Positions 26,709-36,587 are shown, numbered from the stretch's first letter. The stretch is DNA of 64,000 nt from Lachnospiraceae bacterium JLR.KK008 (GCA_037015955.1 CP143548.1:1420001-1484000); one strand, 5' to 3'. The notes: generated from the letters alone by a model not told the origin. A program made the numbers and translations.

Positions 26709-28867
26709 GAAAATACCCTGGAAAACTGGTGTTCGGACTTGATATAGGCACGAGAAGCATTGTCGGGACGGTCGGCTACAGGACGGGCGAACAGTTTTTC
26801 GTAGTGGCACAGCGAGTGAAAGAACATGAGACAAGGGCGATGCTGGACGGGCAGATCCATGATATTGGCAGAGTGGGACTGACGATCAGCCAGGTAAAGG
26901 CGGAACTGGAAGAGGTGATCGGCAGCAAACTGCGGGAAGTATGTATCGCTGCCGCAGGCCGTGTGCTGAAGACGGTGACGATACACACAGAACAGGAATT
27001 TGAGGAAGAGCAGGAGATCTCCGCAGAAGATATTTTTGCGCTGGAATCCAAGGGTATTGAGAGCGCCTATGAGGAGTTTACGGTCGGGGATGTCGAGCCC
27101 GGGCTTAAATTCTACTGTGTGGGCTATTCTGTCATGCGGTATTATATGAATCATTATGTGATCGGTAATCTGGAGGATCACAAGGCAAAGTCAATCGGCG
27201 TCGATCTGATTGCCACCTTTTTGCCGGAAGATGTCGTGGACGGACTGTACAAGGCGGTCGGACAGGCCGGGCTGGAAGTCGTCAATCTGACGCTGGAGCC
27301 GATCGCCGCCATACAGGTGGCGATTCCCGAAATGTACCGGATGCTGAATATCGCGCTTGTCGATGTGGGAGCAGGTACATCCGATATTTCGATTACGCAG
27401 GGCGGCAGTGTCGTTGCGTATGGAATGATCCCCATCGCGGGGGACGCTCTGACGGAGGCGGTGGCACAGCTGTGTCTTGTCGATTTTGTGACGGCAGAGC
27501 AGGTAAAGCGTGACTGCGGCGAGATGGATATAGTGGAGTACAGAGACATTATGGGACTGACACAGACTGTCGGGCGGGATAAGCTGTTGACAGAAGTACA
27601 GCCTGTGATCGAGTCAATGACAAAACAGGTCTCGGATAAGATTCGGGAACTGAACGGGGACAAGTCTGTCAGTGCGGTCTTTGTCGTAGGCGGAGGCGGT
27701 AAGATCCCCGGATATACGGATGCACTCGCCAGACATCTGGATATTCCCGAGGAGCGTGTGGCTCTGCGCGGAGAGGAAGTGATGCAGAAAATCCGCTTCC
27801 TTGAGAAAGAAATTCACAAAGATTCTCTGCTTGTGACGCCGATCGGAATCTGTCTGTCCTTTTATGAGCAGAGTAATTCTTTTATTTTTGTCACCTTTAA
27901 TAACCGCCGAATCAAATTGTATGATAATTCCAGGCTGGCAGTTGTGGATGCGGCCATGCAGGCGGATTTTCCGAATGAGAGTCTCTTTCCCAAGAGGGGA
28001 CGGGCGCTTCATTTTATGGTGGACGGTAAGAGCCGTATGGTACGCGGGCAGCTCGGAGAGGCGGCAGTGATTACCGTAAACGGTACTACGGCGGATATTT
28101 ATACGCCGATCCATGCCAATGACGTGGTCGCCGTGCAGGAGTCGACGGCCGGGCAGGCGGCCTCACTTGAGATCAAACAACTGCCGGAATACCATGCCGT
28201 GATCACGATGGAGATCAATGAGAAGAAGATCGTGCTTCCGAAATTCGCCAGCGTGAACGGACAGCTTCAGTCCGGATATTATGATATACAGGAAGACGAC
28301 AAGATTGAGATGATCAATTTCTATACGGTGCGTCAGGTGGCTGAGTTTATGGATGTCATTATCAACGAAGAGATGAATATTTACGTCAATAATAAACTGG
28401 CCAATATGGATACCCGGGTATATGAAAACTTCTCTGTGATCTGGACGATGGATACGCTGGAGCTTTCGGATGTGGAACAGTATGAGAGCGCAGAGGAGGA
28501 AACGTGGGCGGAAGAGGCGGAATGGTCGCTGGCGGAGAGCGGGGAGCTGCTGGCGCAGGAGGCAGAAGATGAGATAAGGGAACAGACGGAGAATGGACAG
28601 GAGAGCAGGGACTCTGCGGCGGAGCAGGAAACAAGGGAGGCAGAAGCGCCCGTTTCCGCTGATTCACTCGGAGTGATCGTTAATGGCAGCCCGGTCGTTC
28701 TGAAGGGAAAAGACAATTATGTCTTTGTGGATGTGTTTGACGTTATCGACTTTGATCTGTCGAAGCCAAAGGGCAAAGGAATCGTGACAAGGCTCAATGG
28801 AAAGGACACCCAATATATGGCTCCCGTTTCCGAGGGGGACGTAATCGAGATCTACTGGAGGGAATGA
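26696..28867 (+). CDS. Long FtsA/actin-like ATPase with extra C-terminal domains
   Basis: 723 residues, far longer than FtsA (about 420). The actin-like ATPase core is visible: phosphate-1 GLDIGTRSIVGTVG (about 11-24), an FtsA-like inserted segment, phosphate-2 LVDVGAGTSDIS (about 218-229), and the adenosine motif VVGGGGKIPG (about 328-337). After about residue 380 comes a region absent from ordinary FtsA, including an acidic low-complexity stretch (about 600-660) and a short ordered C-terminal end. No amphipathic membrane-binding helix is obvious at the very end. ftsZ is not nearby, so a role in division, polymer formation or secretion remains open. GTG start with GGGGGA about 7 bases before it, overlapping coaE. 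Confidence 0.75.
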   Translation: MEEIRKYPGKLVFGLDIGTRSIVGTVGYRTGEQFFVVAQRVKEHETRAMLDGQIHDIGRVGLTISQVKAELEEVIGSKLREVCIAAAGRVLKTVTIHTEQEFEEEQEISAEDIFALESKGIESAYEEFTVGDVEPGLKFYCVGYSVMRYYMNHYVIGNLEDHKAKSIGVDLIATFLPEDVVDGLYKAVGQAGLEVVNLTLEPIAAIQVAIPEMYRMLNIALVDVGAGTSDISITQGGSVVAYGMIPIAGDALTEAVAQLCLVDFVTAEQVKRDCGEMDIVEYRDIMGLTQTVGRDKLLTEVQPVIESMTKQVSDKIRELNGDKSVSAVFVVGGGGKIPGYTDALARHLDIPEERVALRGEEVMQKIRFLEKEIHKDSLLVTPIGICLSFYEQSNSFIFVTFNNRRIKLYDNSRLAVVDAAMQADFPNESLFPKRGRALHFMVDGKSRMVRGQLGEAAVITVNGTTADIYTPIHANDVVAVQESTAGQAASLEIKQLPEYHAVITMEINEKKIVLPKFASVNGQLQSGYYDIQEDDKIEMINFYTVRQVAEFMDVIINEEMNIYVNNKLANMDTRVYENFSVIWTMDTLELSDVEQYESAEEETWAEEAEWSLAESGELLAQEAEDEIREQTENGQESRDSAAEQETREAEAPVSADSLGVIVNGSPVVLKGKDNYVFVDVFDVIDFDLSKPKGKGIVTRLNGKDTQYMAPVSEGDVIEIYWRE

Positions 28868-28871
28868 CCGA

Positions 28872-29669
28872 ATGAGAATGTGCAGCATTGCCAGCGGCAG
28901 CAGCGGCAACTGTATTTATGTGGGAACAGACACGACCCATGTGCTGGTGGATACGGGGATCAGCGGCAGGCGGATCGAAAAGGGACTGAGAGAACTTGAC
29001 CTGTCTTTGCAGGACATCGACGCCATACTGATCACTCATGAACATGCCGATCATATCAGCGGACTTGGCGTATTGCTCAGGAAACGGGAAATTCCGGTCT
29101 ATGCCACAAAGGGCACGATCGCAAGGATGAAAGCCTCCCGCTCTCTCGGCGATGTTCCCGGAGATGTGTTTCAGGAGATCGAAGAAGACGAGAATTTCAT
29201 TGTCAAAGATGTGACGGCCATGCCGATGAAAATCTCCCATGACGCGGCGCAGCCGGTTGCCTATCGCTTTCGGCATGACAGAAAAACGGCGGGGATTATT
29301 ACCGATCTCGGCGTTTACAACGATTACACGGTGGAGTGTCTGAAAGGGCTGGATGTTGTTTTCCTAGAGGCCAACCATGATGTGAGAATGTTGGAGACCG
29401 GTCCCTATCCGTATTATCTCAAGCAGAGAATCCTTGGGGAACGGGGGCATCTTTCCAACGAGTCGTCAGGACGGTTTCTCAGCCGGATCATGCACGGCGG
29501 CATGAAGGGGATTGTGCTCTGTCATCTGAGTAAGGAGAATAATCTGGCGGAACTGGCTTATGAGACTGTGAGGGTAGAGCTGACGATGGCGGACAATGAA
29601 TTCGGGGGCAGTGATTTTCCGATTACGGTGGCCAGACGCGATGAAATATCGGAAATCATACATATATGA
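28872..29669 (+). CDS. WalJ/YycJ-type metallo-beta-lactamase-fold hydrolase
   Basis: 265 residues. The metal motif THEHADH (about 55-61) with later EANHD and LCHLSKENN follows the order seen in YycJ (WalJ), proposed as a 5'-3' DNA exonuclease involved in repair and in coordinating division. The N-terminal CSIASGSSGNCIYV is characteristic. It begins 4 bases after the FtsA-like gene and is followed by a small ACT gene 18 bases later, so it belongs to the same transcript. In Bacillus walJ lies in the walRK operon; here that operon is absent. Confidence 0.88.
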   Translation: MRMCSIASGSSGNCIYVGTDTTHVLVDTGISGRRIEKGLRELDLSLQDIDAILITHEHADHISGLGVLLRKREIPVYATKGTIARMKASRSLGDVPGDVFQEIEEDENFIVKDVTAMPMKISHDAAQPVAYRFRHDRKTAGIITDLGVYNDYTVECLKGLDVVFLEANHDVRMLETGPYPYYLKQRILGERGHLSNESSGRFLSRIMHGGMKGIVLCHLSKENNLAELAYETVRVELTMADNEFGGSDFPITVARRDEISEIIHI

Positions 29670-29687
29670 AAAAGGAGCGGCAAAAAG

Positions 29688-29960
29688 ATGAAAAAGACAA
29701 TTATTACGGTGGTCGGCAAAGATACTGTGGGGATCATCGCCAGAGTTTGTACTTATCTGGCAGAAAACCGGATTAATATTCTGGATATATCGCAGACGAT
29801 CGTTCAGGGGTATTTTAATATGATGATGATCGTTGATACTTCGTCGTCCGCCAGAGCACATGGAGATATGGCAGACGAACTGCAGGCGTTAGGAGAAGAA
29901 ATCGGCGTCATCATCAAATGCCAGCGGGAAGACATATTTCGTAACATGCACAGAATCTAG
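29688..29960 (+). CDS. ACT domain protein, UPF0237 family
   Basis: 90-residue single ACT domain, with [19 protein letters not shown] (about 8-26) as the ligand-binding turn. ACT domains bind amino acids or small metabolites. The gene is 11 bases before a UPF0210 gene, and the pair occurs together across Firmicutes, which suggests that the ACT protein senses a ligand for its neighbour. The ribosome site AAGGAGCGG is strong. Confidence 0.92.
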   Translation: MKKTIITVVGKDTVGIIARVCTYLAENRINILDISQTIVQGYFNMMMIVDTSSSARAHGDMADELQALGEEIGVIIKCQREDIFRNMHRI

Positions 29961-29971
29961 GAGATAAAGTT

Positions 29972-31336
29972 ATGTTAAATATATTTGAGGTGTCAGAGAC
30001 GAACAAGATGATCGAGAAAGAGAATCTGGACGTGCGCACGATTACGCTCGGAATCAGCCTTCTCGACTGCATTGATTCCGACCTGGAGAGATTGAATGAA
30101 AAGATCTATCAGAAGATCACGACGGCGGCGAGAAATCTTGTGCCGACAGGGCAGGAGATAGAGAAAGAGTTCGGGATTCCCATTGTGAACAAGCGGATTT
30201 CGGTGACGCCGATTGCGCTGATCGGCGGAGCTGCCTGCAGGACGGCATCAGACTTTGTGACGCTGGCGCATACGATGGACAGAGCCGCCAATGAAGTGGG
30301 TGTCAATCTGATCGGCGGCTATTCTGCGCTTGTCTCCAAGGGGATGACAACGGCGGATGAATTGTTGATCCGCTCGATTCCCCGGGCGCTGGCGGAGACG
30401 CAGCGGGTGTGCAGTTCTGTAAATCTAGGCTCGACGAAGACCGGTATCAACATGGACGGCGTCAGACTGATGGGACAGGTCATCAAGGAGACGGCGGAAA
30501 TCTCAAAGGACAGAGACAGTGCGGACTGTATGAAGCTGGTTGTGTTCTGCAATGCGCCGGATGACAACCCGTTTATGGCGGGAGCATTCCATGGGGTGAC
30601 GGAGGCAGATGCAGTCATCAATGTGGGTGTCAGCGGTCCGGGCGTCGTCAAGACCGCGCTGGAAAAAGTACGGGGCGAAAATTTTGAAGTGCTCTGTGAG
30701 ACGATCAAAAAGACAGCCTTTAAAGTGACGAGAGTGGGGCAGCTTGTCGCACAGGAAGCATCGCGGATGATGGGAGTGCCTTTTGGCATCGTGGACCTTT
30801 CTCTTGCGCCCACTCCGGCCGTCGGGGACAGCGTGGCGGATATTCTCTGTGAAATCGGACTGGAACATGTGGGAGCGCCGGGGACGACGGCAGCCCTTGC
30901 GCTTTTGAATGACCAGGTAAAAAAGGGCGGTGTGATGGCGTCCTCCTATGTAGGGGGTCTCAGCGGTGCGTTCATTCCGGTATCGGAGGATCAGGGCATG
31001 ATCGATGCGGTCGTGGCGGGGGCGCTGACGCTGGAAAAGCTGGAGGCGATGACCTGCGTCTGCTCGGTGGGACTGGATATGATCGCGGTACCCGGGAAGA
31101 CATCGGCGGCGGCTATTTCCGGTATGATCGCGGACGAGATGGCAATCGGCATGGTAAATCAGAAGACGACTGCGGTCAGAGTCATTCCGGCCATCGGCAA
31201 AGATGTGGGAGATCAGGTGGAATTTGGCGGTCTGTTTGGCTATGCGCCGGTCATGCCGGTCAATGAATTTTCCTGCGATGCCTTTATCGCAAGAGGAGGC
31301 AGGATTCCGGCGCCGATCCACAGTTTTAAAAACTAA
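29972..31336 (+). CDS. UPF0210 (PFL family, DUF711) protein
   Basis: 454 residues, soluble. It is a conserved family with a fold related to pyruvate formate-lyase-like barrels but without the glycyl-radical motif; its reaction is not known to me. Recognisable stretches are [12 protein letters not shown] near the N terminus, [13 protein letters not shown] (about 111-123) and [14 protein letters not shown] near the C terminus. It is paired with the ACT gene before it. No terminator was seen after it, only an operator-rich promoter for the next gene. Confidence 0.9.
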   Translation: MLNIFEVSETNKMIEKENLDVRTITLGISLLDCIDSDLERLNEKIYQKITTAARNLVPTGQEIEKEFGIPIVNKRISVTPIALIGGAACRTASDFVTLAHTMDRAANEVGVNLIGGYSALVSKGMTTADELLIRSIPRALAETQRVCSSVNLGSTKTGINMDGVRLMGQVIKETAEISKDRDSADCMKLVVFCNAPDDNPFMAGAFHGVTEADAVINVGVSGPGVVKTALEKVRGENFEVLCETIKKTAFKVTRVGQLVAQEASRMMGVPFGIVDLSLAPTPAVGDSVADILCEIGLEHVGAPGTTAALALLNDQVKKGGVMASSYVGGLSGAFIPVSEDQGMIDAVVAGALTLEKLEAMTCVCSVGLDMIAVPGKTSAAAISGMIADEMAIGMVNQKTTAVRVIPAIGKDVGDQVEFGGLFGYAPVMPVNEFSCDAFIARGGRIPAPIHSFKN

Positions 31337-31383
31337 CAATCCGGATGTCAGGCGGAACGGCATTTGGACCAATAATGACCAAA

Positions 31384-31426
31384 ATTGTACAAATATTGAC
31401 AGATGTATCTGCAATATTGTACAATA
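31384..31426 (+). promoter_or_regulatory. Promoter of the OPT transporter with operator-like repeats
   Basis: TTGACA at 31396-31401, 18 bases, TACAAT at 31420-31425. The palindrome ATTGTACAAT covers the -10 (31417-31426) and a second copy, ATTGTACAA, lies at 31384-31392 just before the -35. Between them CAGATGTATCTG is a near palindrome inside the spacer. This looks like a repressor-controlled promoter; I cannot name the regulator. Confidence 0.6.
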
Positions 31427-31455
31427 GGGGCACTATACGAAAGGTGGTAACATAA

Positions 31456-33363
31456 ATGGAAAATGACAACAAGGATTTTAAGCCATTTATTCCGGCGGAC
31501 AAAGTAGTGCCCGAACTGACGGGGACGTCAATCCTGATCGGCGCTTTGTTGGCCGTTTTGTTTGGCGGAGCAAATGCTTATCTCGGACTGCGGGTCGGTA
31601 TGACCGTCTCGGCGTCCATTCCGGCAGCAGTAATTTCGATGGGAATTATCCGTGTTCTGCTGCGGAGAGATTCGATTCTGGAAAACAACATGGTGCAGAC
31701 GATCGGGTCGGCCGGTGAGTCGGTAGCGGCCGGTGCGATTTTTACGATGCCCGCGCTCTTTATGTGGGCGGCGGAATCGGGAAGTGCGGATCCCTCTCTG
31801 CTGGAAATTTCGCTGATTGCGCTCTGCGGTGGTATTCTGGGCGTTCTGTTCATGATCCCGCTGCGTTCCGCGCTGATTGTACAGGAGCACGGCAAGCTCC
31901 CTTATCCGGAAGGACAGGCCTGTGCGGAAGTGCTGCTGGCCGGAGAAGAGGGAGGCGCGAAGGCGGGCACGGTGTTTGCCGGGCTTGGTATTGCTGCTCT
32001 CTATAAATTTATTACGGACGGGTTGAAACTGTTTCCGAGTGAAGTTGATTTTGAGATCAAAAGTTATAAGGGGTCCGGGATCGGTATGGATGTGCTTCCC
32101 GCTCTGGCGGGCGTCGGTTATATATGCGGACCGCAGGTATCTTCCTATCTGCTGGCCGGCGGTACGGTCGGCTGGTTTGTCCTTATGCCGCTGATTAAGC
32201 TGTTTGGCGGTGATATGGTTCTTTATCCTGCGTCCGTTCCCGTGAGTGAGATGGGTACCTGGGACATCTGGGGCAGCTTTATCCGTTATATCGGTGCAGG
32301 TGCGGTAGCGGCAGGCGGTATTCTCTCTCTGATCAAATCTCTGCCGATGATCGTGCGTACATTCAAACAGGCGATGGCAGTCTACGGGAAGAAAGCCGGA
32401 GAGAGCAATCGTCTGAATAAAGATCTCTCAATGAATCTGGTGATGATTGTTGTCGGTGTGATCGCCGTTGCCATGTGGCTGATTCCGGCCATTCCGGTCA
32501 ATCTGATTGGTGCGATTATCATTATTGTATTTGGCTTTTTCTTTGCCACGGTTTCTTCAAGAATGGTAGGGATCGTCGGCAGTTCCAATAATCCGGTGTC
32601 CGGTATGGCGATCGCTACACTGCTGATCGCTACGATGCTGCTCAAGGCAACCGGCAATATCGGTATGCCGGGTATGATTGCAGCGATCACGATCGGTTCG
32701 ATCATCTGTATCATCGCAGCGATTGCCGGAGATACGTCTCAGGATTTGAAGACAGGCTTTCTCGTCGGTTCCACGCCTGCCAAACAGCAGACCGGTGAGC
32801 TGATCGGTGTCGTTGTCTCTGCGATCGCCATCGGCGGTGTCCTCTATCTTCTGAGCACGGCGTGGGGGTATGGTTCTCCGGAACTGCCGGCGCCTCAGGC
32901 AACTTTGATGAAGATGGTCGTAGAGGGTGTTATGGGTGGAGACCTCCCCTGGGCGTTGATCTTCTGCGGCGCGTTTATTGCAATCGTTGTGGAGATTCTG
33001 CAGATTCCGGTACTGCCTTTTGCAGTCGGCCTGTATTTGCCAATCCATTTGAGCACACCGATTATGGTCGGCGGCCTGATCCGGTTGTATTATGACAGAA
33101 AGAAAACGGAAAGCGAGACGGAGAAAAAGAATATGGTGGAGAATGGCGTTCTCTATTCTTCCGGCTTGATCGCCGGCGAAGGTCTGGTCGGTATTTTGCT
33201 GGCCGTATTTGCGATTATTCCGCATAAGACTGCCGGAACACTGGGAGACTTCCTTGGCACCTGTCTGGGTGTGAATTTAGGAAACTGGGGGGGCTTGTTG
33301 TTCTTTGCTCTTCTTTGTGGGACAATCATTTTCTTCATTCATAAAAAACCGAAAAAAGCATAA
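31456..33363 (+). CDS. OPT family oligopeptide transporter
   Basis: 635-residue integral membrane protein with about 14-16 helices. It fits the bacterial branch of the OPT family (proton-coupled uptake of oligopeptides or metal-ligand complexes): the opening VPELTGTSILIGALLAVLFG and the following NAYLGLRVGMTVSASIPAAV are typical, as is the later region QDLKTGFLVGSTPAKQQ. The ribosome site GAAAGGTGGT is good. A PqqD-like gene and the dipeptidase pepD follow closely, which points to peptide use. Confidence 0.93.
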   Translation: MENDNKDFKPFIPADKVVPELTGTSILIGALLAVLFGGANAYLGLRVGMTVSASIPAAVISMGIIRVLLRRDSILENNMVQTIGSAGESVAAGAIFTMPALFMWAAESGSADPSLLEISLIALCGGILGVLFMIPLRSALIVQEHGKLPYPEGQACAEVLLAGEEGGAKAGTVFAGLGIAALYKFITDGLKLFPSEVDFEIKSYKGSGIGMDVLPALAGVGYICGPQVSSYLLAGGTVGWFVLMPLIKLFGGDMVLYPASVPVSEMGTWDIWGSFIRYIGAGAVAAGGILSLIKSLPMIVRTFKQAMAVYGKKAGESNRLNKDLSMNLVMIVVGVIAVAMWLIPAIPVNLIGAIIIIVFGFFFATVSSRMVGIVGSSNNPVSGMAIATLLIATMLLKATGNIGMPGMIAAITIGSIICIIAAIAGDTSQDLKTGFLVGSTPAKQQTGELIGVVVSAIAIGGVLYLLSTAWGYGSPELPAPQATLMKMVVEGVMGGDLPWALIFCGAFIAIVVEILQIPVLPFAVGLYLPIHLSTPIMVGGLIRLYYDRKKTESETEKKNMVENGVLYSSGLIAGEGLVGILLAVFAIIPHKTAGTLGDFLGTCLGVNLGNWGGLLFFALLCGTIIFFIHKKPKKA

Positions 33364-33373
33364 CAATATATGA

Positions 33374-33745
33374 GTGACAATGATGAGTAAAAAGAACAAG
33401 CAGAAAGAAAACTTTCTCGATTATATACCGAAACACAATACCTTGTTTCCTTATGAGGAAACAGAAAACGGCAATATTGAAATTATCAGAAAAAACAAAG
33501 GGCTTTTCAACCGGATCGCCCAGATCTTCTTTCGCAGACCGAAAAAGAGCCGGATCGAGCTTGACCGGTTTGGCAGTTATGTCTGGCGCCAGATCGACGG
33601 GGAAAAGAGTGTGCATGAGATCGGGAAACAGGTGAAGGAAGCATTCGGACAGGAGGCAGAGCCCGTTTACGAACGTCTGACGGAATTTCTTCATATTCTG
33701 CGCAACAATGAGTTTATACTGTATGTGAATCTGTTGAAAAAATAA
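33374..33745 (+). CDS. PqqD-family protein
   Basis: About 123 residues. The part from about residue 55 (SRIELDRFGSYVWRQIDGEKSVHEIGKQVKEAFG) matches the winged-helix PqqD/RRE fold, which binds leader peptides in RiPP pathways but also occurs in stand-alone proteins. The N-terminal 50 residues are basic and unrelated. There is no radical SAM or precursor peptide gene beside it; instead it sits between a peptide transporter and a dipeptidase, so it may bind peptides in another setting. Starts at GTG 33374, ATG 33380 or ATG 33383 are all possible, because no clear ribosome site decides. Confidence 0.7.
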   Translation: MTMMSKKNKQKENFLDYIPKHNTLFPYEETENGNIEIIRKNKGLFNRIAQIFFRRPKKSRIELDRFGSYVWRQIDGEKSVHEIGKQVKEAFGQEAEPVYERLTEFLHILRNNEFILYVNLLKK

Positions 33746-33755
33746 GGAGAGCGGC

Positions 33756-35201
33756 ATGGGCGTACTATCGAATCTGGAGCCAAGGGAAGTATTTGCGTAT
33801 TTTGAGGAAATCTGTGGAATTCCGCATCCTTCCTATCAGGAAAAAAAGCTGAGTGATTACTGTGTGGAATTTGCGCGCAGCCGCGGCCTGGAGGTACATC
33901 AGGACAGTCTGGGCAATGTGATCATCATCAGGGAAGCGACGCCGGGATATGAGGAGGTGGCGCCTCTGATCATGCAGGGGCATCTGGATATGGTCTGCGA
34001 GAAAGAGCCGGGCTGTGACATCGATTTTGAACGGGACGGGCTGCGTCTGCAGGTAGAGGGAGACTATATCACCGCGGAGGGCACGACGCTCGGTGGAGAC
34101 GACGGGATCGCCGTCGCCTATATCCTTGCTATTCTGGCTTCGGATTCTCTGGAACATCCGCGCATCGAGGCAGTCTTTACCGTATCGGAAGAAGTTGGCA
34201 TGGATGGCGCCAAGGCGATTGATCTGTCTCCGTTACAGGGACATAAACTTCTGAATATTGATTCGGAAGAGGAGGGTTATCTGCTGACGAGCTGCGCCGG
34301 TGGATGCCGGGCCAATGTAACGCTGCCTGCTATGTATGAGACAAGACAGGGCTGCCTGTATGAGATCACAGTGGACGGTCTGCTCGGCGGGCATTCCGGT
34401 GTGGAAATCGACAAGGGCAGGGCCAATGCCAATCTGCTTCTCGGACGGGCAATGATGATGCTGAGAAGTAAGATGGAATTTTCGGTTGTCTCCCTGTCGG
34501 GTGGCCTCAAAGATAATGCCATACCGCGCAAGGCACAGGCGTCGATCATGATCGACAGCCGGGATGCGGTGAGGCTGGAATCGATGCTCCAGGAGATCGG
34601 GGATGCAATCGCCGGAGAATATATGGTTACAGATCCGGAGGTCAGGATTATACTGACAGCAGCCGGGGCGGGAGAGGCAAAGACTTTGACAGAAGAATGC
34701 GCCAGCAAGGTCATTACGCTGATCAATCTGCTCCCGAACGGGGTTCAGACGATGAGCGCGAATATCAAAGGCCTGGTGGAGACTTCGCTTAATCTCGGTA
34801 TTTTGACGCTGGATGAAAAAGAGCTGTCGCTCCACTATGCTGTCAGGAGTTCCGTGCGCACGGCGAAAGAATATGTCGTGGATAAGCTGAGGCTTCTGGC
34901 CCGGGAGCTGGGCGGCGGCCTGGTAACGGAGGGCGATTATCCGGAATGGGCGTTTCGCAAGGATTCCCCGCTGCGGGAAGATATGGTGAGAGTCTACCGG
35001 GAGATGTATGGGAAAGACCCTGTCATTCAGGCGATTCATGCGGGGCTTGAGTGCGGGCTGCTGGCAGACAAGATCAGGGATCTCGATGCGGTGTCCTTCG
35101 GCCCGGATATGGTCAGCATTCATACGACAGAAGAAAAACTGAGCATTTCCTCTACAAAGCGGGTTTGGGATTACATTGTGGAAGTCATCAGACAGAAATA
35201 G
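33756..35201 (+). CDS. pepD: Aminoacyl-histidine dipeptidase (beta-Ala-His dipeptidase, PepD)
   Basis: 481-residue M20/M28-type zinc dipeptidase that cleaves Xaa-His and other dipeptides in the cytosol. Metal and catalytic signposts are present: MQGHLDMVCEK (about 72-82) with the first metal His and the Asp, GTTLGGDDGIAVA (about 111-123) with a bridging Asp, and TVSEEVGMDGA (about 146-156) with the catalytic Glu pair. The ATG follows AAGGAGAGCGGC. It is the third gene of the peptide-use set after the OPT transporter and the PqqD-like protein. A bidirectional terminator follows. Confidence 0.95.
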   Translation: MGVLSNLEPREVFAYFEEICGIPHPSYQEKKLSDYCVEFARSRGLEVHQDSLGNVIIIREATPGYEEVAPLIMQGHLDMVCEKEPGCDIDFERDGLRLQVEGDYITAEGTTLGGDDGIAVAYILAILASDSLEHPRIEAVFTVSEEVGMDGAKAIDLSPLQGHKLLNIDSEEEGYLLTSCAGGCRANVTLPAMYETRQGCLYEITVDGLLGGHSGVEIDKGRANANLLLGRAMMMLRSKMEFSVVSLSGGLKDNAIPRKAQASIMIDSRDAVRLESMLQEIGDAIAGEYMVTDPEVRIILTAAGAGEAKTLTEECASKVITLINLLPNGVQTMSANIKGLVETSLNLGILTLDEKELSLHYAVRSSVRTAKEYVVDKLRLLARELGGGLVTEGDYPEWAFRKDSPLREDMVRVYREMYGKDPVIQAIHAGLECGLLADKIRDLDAVSFGPDMVSIHTTEEKLSISSTKRVWDYIVEVIRQK

Positions 35202-35226
35202 ACAGCGAATATAATAGCAGAAAATA

Positions 35227-35257
35227 AAAGTGTGGGTACAAAGTATCCACACTTTTT
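35227..35257. terminator. Bidirectional terminator between pepD and tmcAL
   Basis: AAAGTGTGG and CCACACTTT form the arms, with an inner TAC/GTA pair; Ts follow on the plus strand and, read from the other side, T-rich sequence follows on the minus strand. It serves two convergent genes. Confidence 0.9.
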
Positions 35258-35268
35258 GGTGTAAAAAA

Positions 35269-36546
35269 TTATAGTTTGATGATCTGACGCTGCATCTCAT
35301 CCGGCAGCTTTGTCCCATAGTTTTGCTGGACGAGGGCATTGTACAGATGCGCGGCCTGAATGTCTTTTGACAGTTGGTGCATGGCGGCATCTTCCAGATA
35401 ATCCGCAGCATCTGCCAGCTTGGAAATGAGCGGGATGGAAGAGTTGGCCTTAATGGCTGTCAGCAAAGGTGTACATGTCTTGCGGAAGCCGAGAATACGG
35501 CCATAGAAGACAAGTCCGCTCTGCACATCGTATCTCATATCGGACTTGCGGATATTTAAGAAGATATGTAGTAAGCTGCGGCTGATCCTTGTGTAAGTCA
35601 GTTCCTTTGTCTTCAACAGTTTGCAGAAAGAGGAAAAGTCCTGATAAAGTGGGAGCGCATTGCGGATTTTATCAGAGAGTTCTCTCGATACGTCCTGATA
35701 AGAGGTATAGCCTGTTTCTGCCTCCGAGAGCAGTTTGTAGTGGAGCATATCGGAGAGCATGTCCGGAAAGATGGGGAATATTTTGCCGTACTCCCGTTCC
35801 ATGATTGCATAGACGCGGTCCGGTACGTGGAGACGGATATTTTCCAGTGTTTCTCTTGCCTGTAAGACAGTGCGGATGGCGAGTGCGGAGCTGCCGTCCG
35901 GGTGCAGGGAAGTGTCGGTATAACTGCTGCCTCTGCGCAGCATTGTCACAGGAAGGATTGAACTGCCTCTTGATATGAGACTTTTACAGTATTCAATACC
36001 GAGAATGTTATTGGGAGAGGACAAAAGGGCAGAGAGCTCTTTGGAATCTGCAGAGCTCAGGTTGCTGTCACTCGAAAAAGCGATATTCTGGCTGACATAG
36101 TCGATCAGCGCCTTGGCCTGTGCCGATGGATAGGAGAGACCGGAGCGTATCCCGGCCTTTAATGCCTTTGTGTAGGCGGGAGGTTCCTGTACAAGGATGG
36201 AAGAGGCTTCCTTTAACATGGAAATGTCACCGCATTCACTGCCGAAAGCAAGGTAGTCAACGACACCAAGATCATCCAGAAGTGAGACAGCGCTTTCTGC
36301 AAAAAAAGGCGCGCTGGCGCATGAGAAACAGACAGGCAGTTCCAGCACAAGGTCTGCGCCTTCCGCCAGAGCCATTTCGGCACGCATATATTTATCCATG
36401 ACGGCGGGCTCGCCCCGTTGGGTAAAATTCCCGCTCATAATCACGATGCAGTAGTCGGCGCGGGTTTTCTGGCGCACCTTATCGATATGATATTTGTGGC
36501 CGTTATGAAAAGGATTGTATTCTGCAATGATGCCTGCGACTTTCAT
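35269..36546 (-). CDS. tmcAL: tRNA(Met) cytidine acetate ligase TmcAL
   Basis: 425 residues. TmcAL (YlbM) uses acetate and ATP to acetylate the wobble cytidine of elongator tRNA-Met, keeping AUG reading accurate. The nucleotidyltransferase motif HxGH is seen in AEYNPFHNGHKYHI (about 8-21), and IVIMSGNFTQRGEPAV (about 34-49) is the second family block. The start is set at the ATG preceded by GGGGAGGTG; an upstream in-frame ATG would add 32 residues but has no support. Transcribed alone, toward pepD. Confidence 0.93.
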   Translation of the reverse strand: MKVAGIIAEYNPFHNGHKYHIDKVRQKTRADYCIVIMSGNFTQRGEPAVMDKYMRAEMALAEGADLVLELPVCFSCASAPFFAESAVSLLDDLGVVDYLAFGSECGDISMLKEASSILVQEPPAYTKALKAGIRSGLSYPSAQAKALIDYVSQNIAFSSDSNLSSADSKELSALLSSPNNILGIEYCKSLISRGSSILPVTMLRRGSSYTDTSLHPDGSSALAIRTVLQARETLENIRLHVPDRVYAIMEREYGKIFPIFPDMLSDMLHYKLLSEAETGYTSYQDVSRELSDKIRNALPLYQDFSSFCKLLKTKELTYTRISRSLLHIFLNIRKSDMRYDVQSGLVFYGRILGFRKTCTPLLTAIKANSSIPLISKLADAADYLEDAAMHQLSKDIQAAHLYNALVQQNYGTKLPDEMQRQIIKL

Positions 36547-36587
36547 AGAGACACCTCCCCGTAAAATAATGTTGTTTTTATTATAAC

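Noticed and set aside
34233-35411. Open frame of 392 codons antisense to pepD
   Set aside because: pepD is well conserved on the plus strand; the frame also crosses the terminator hairpin and has no ribosome site.
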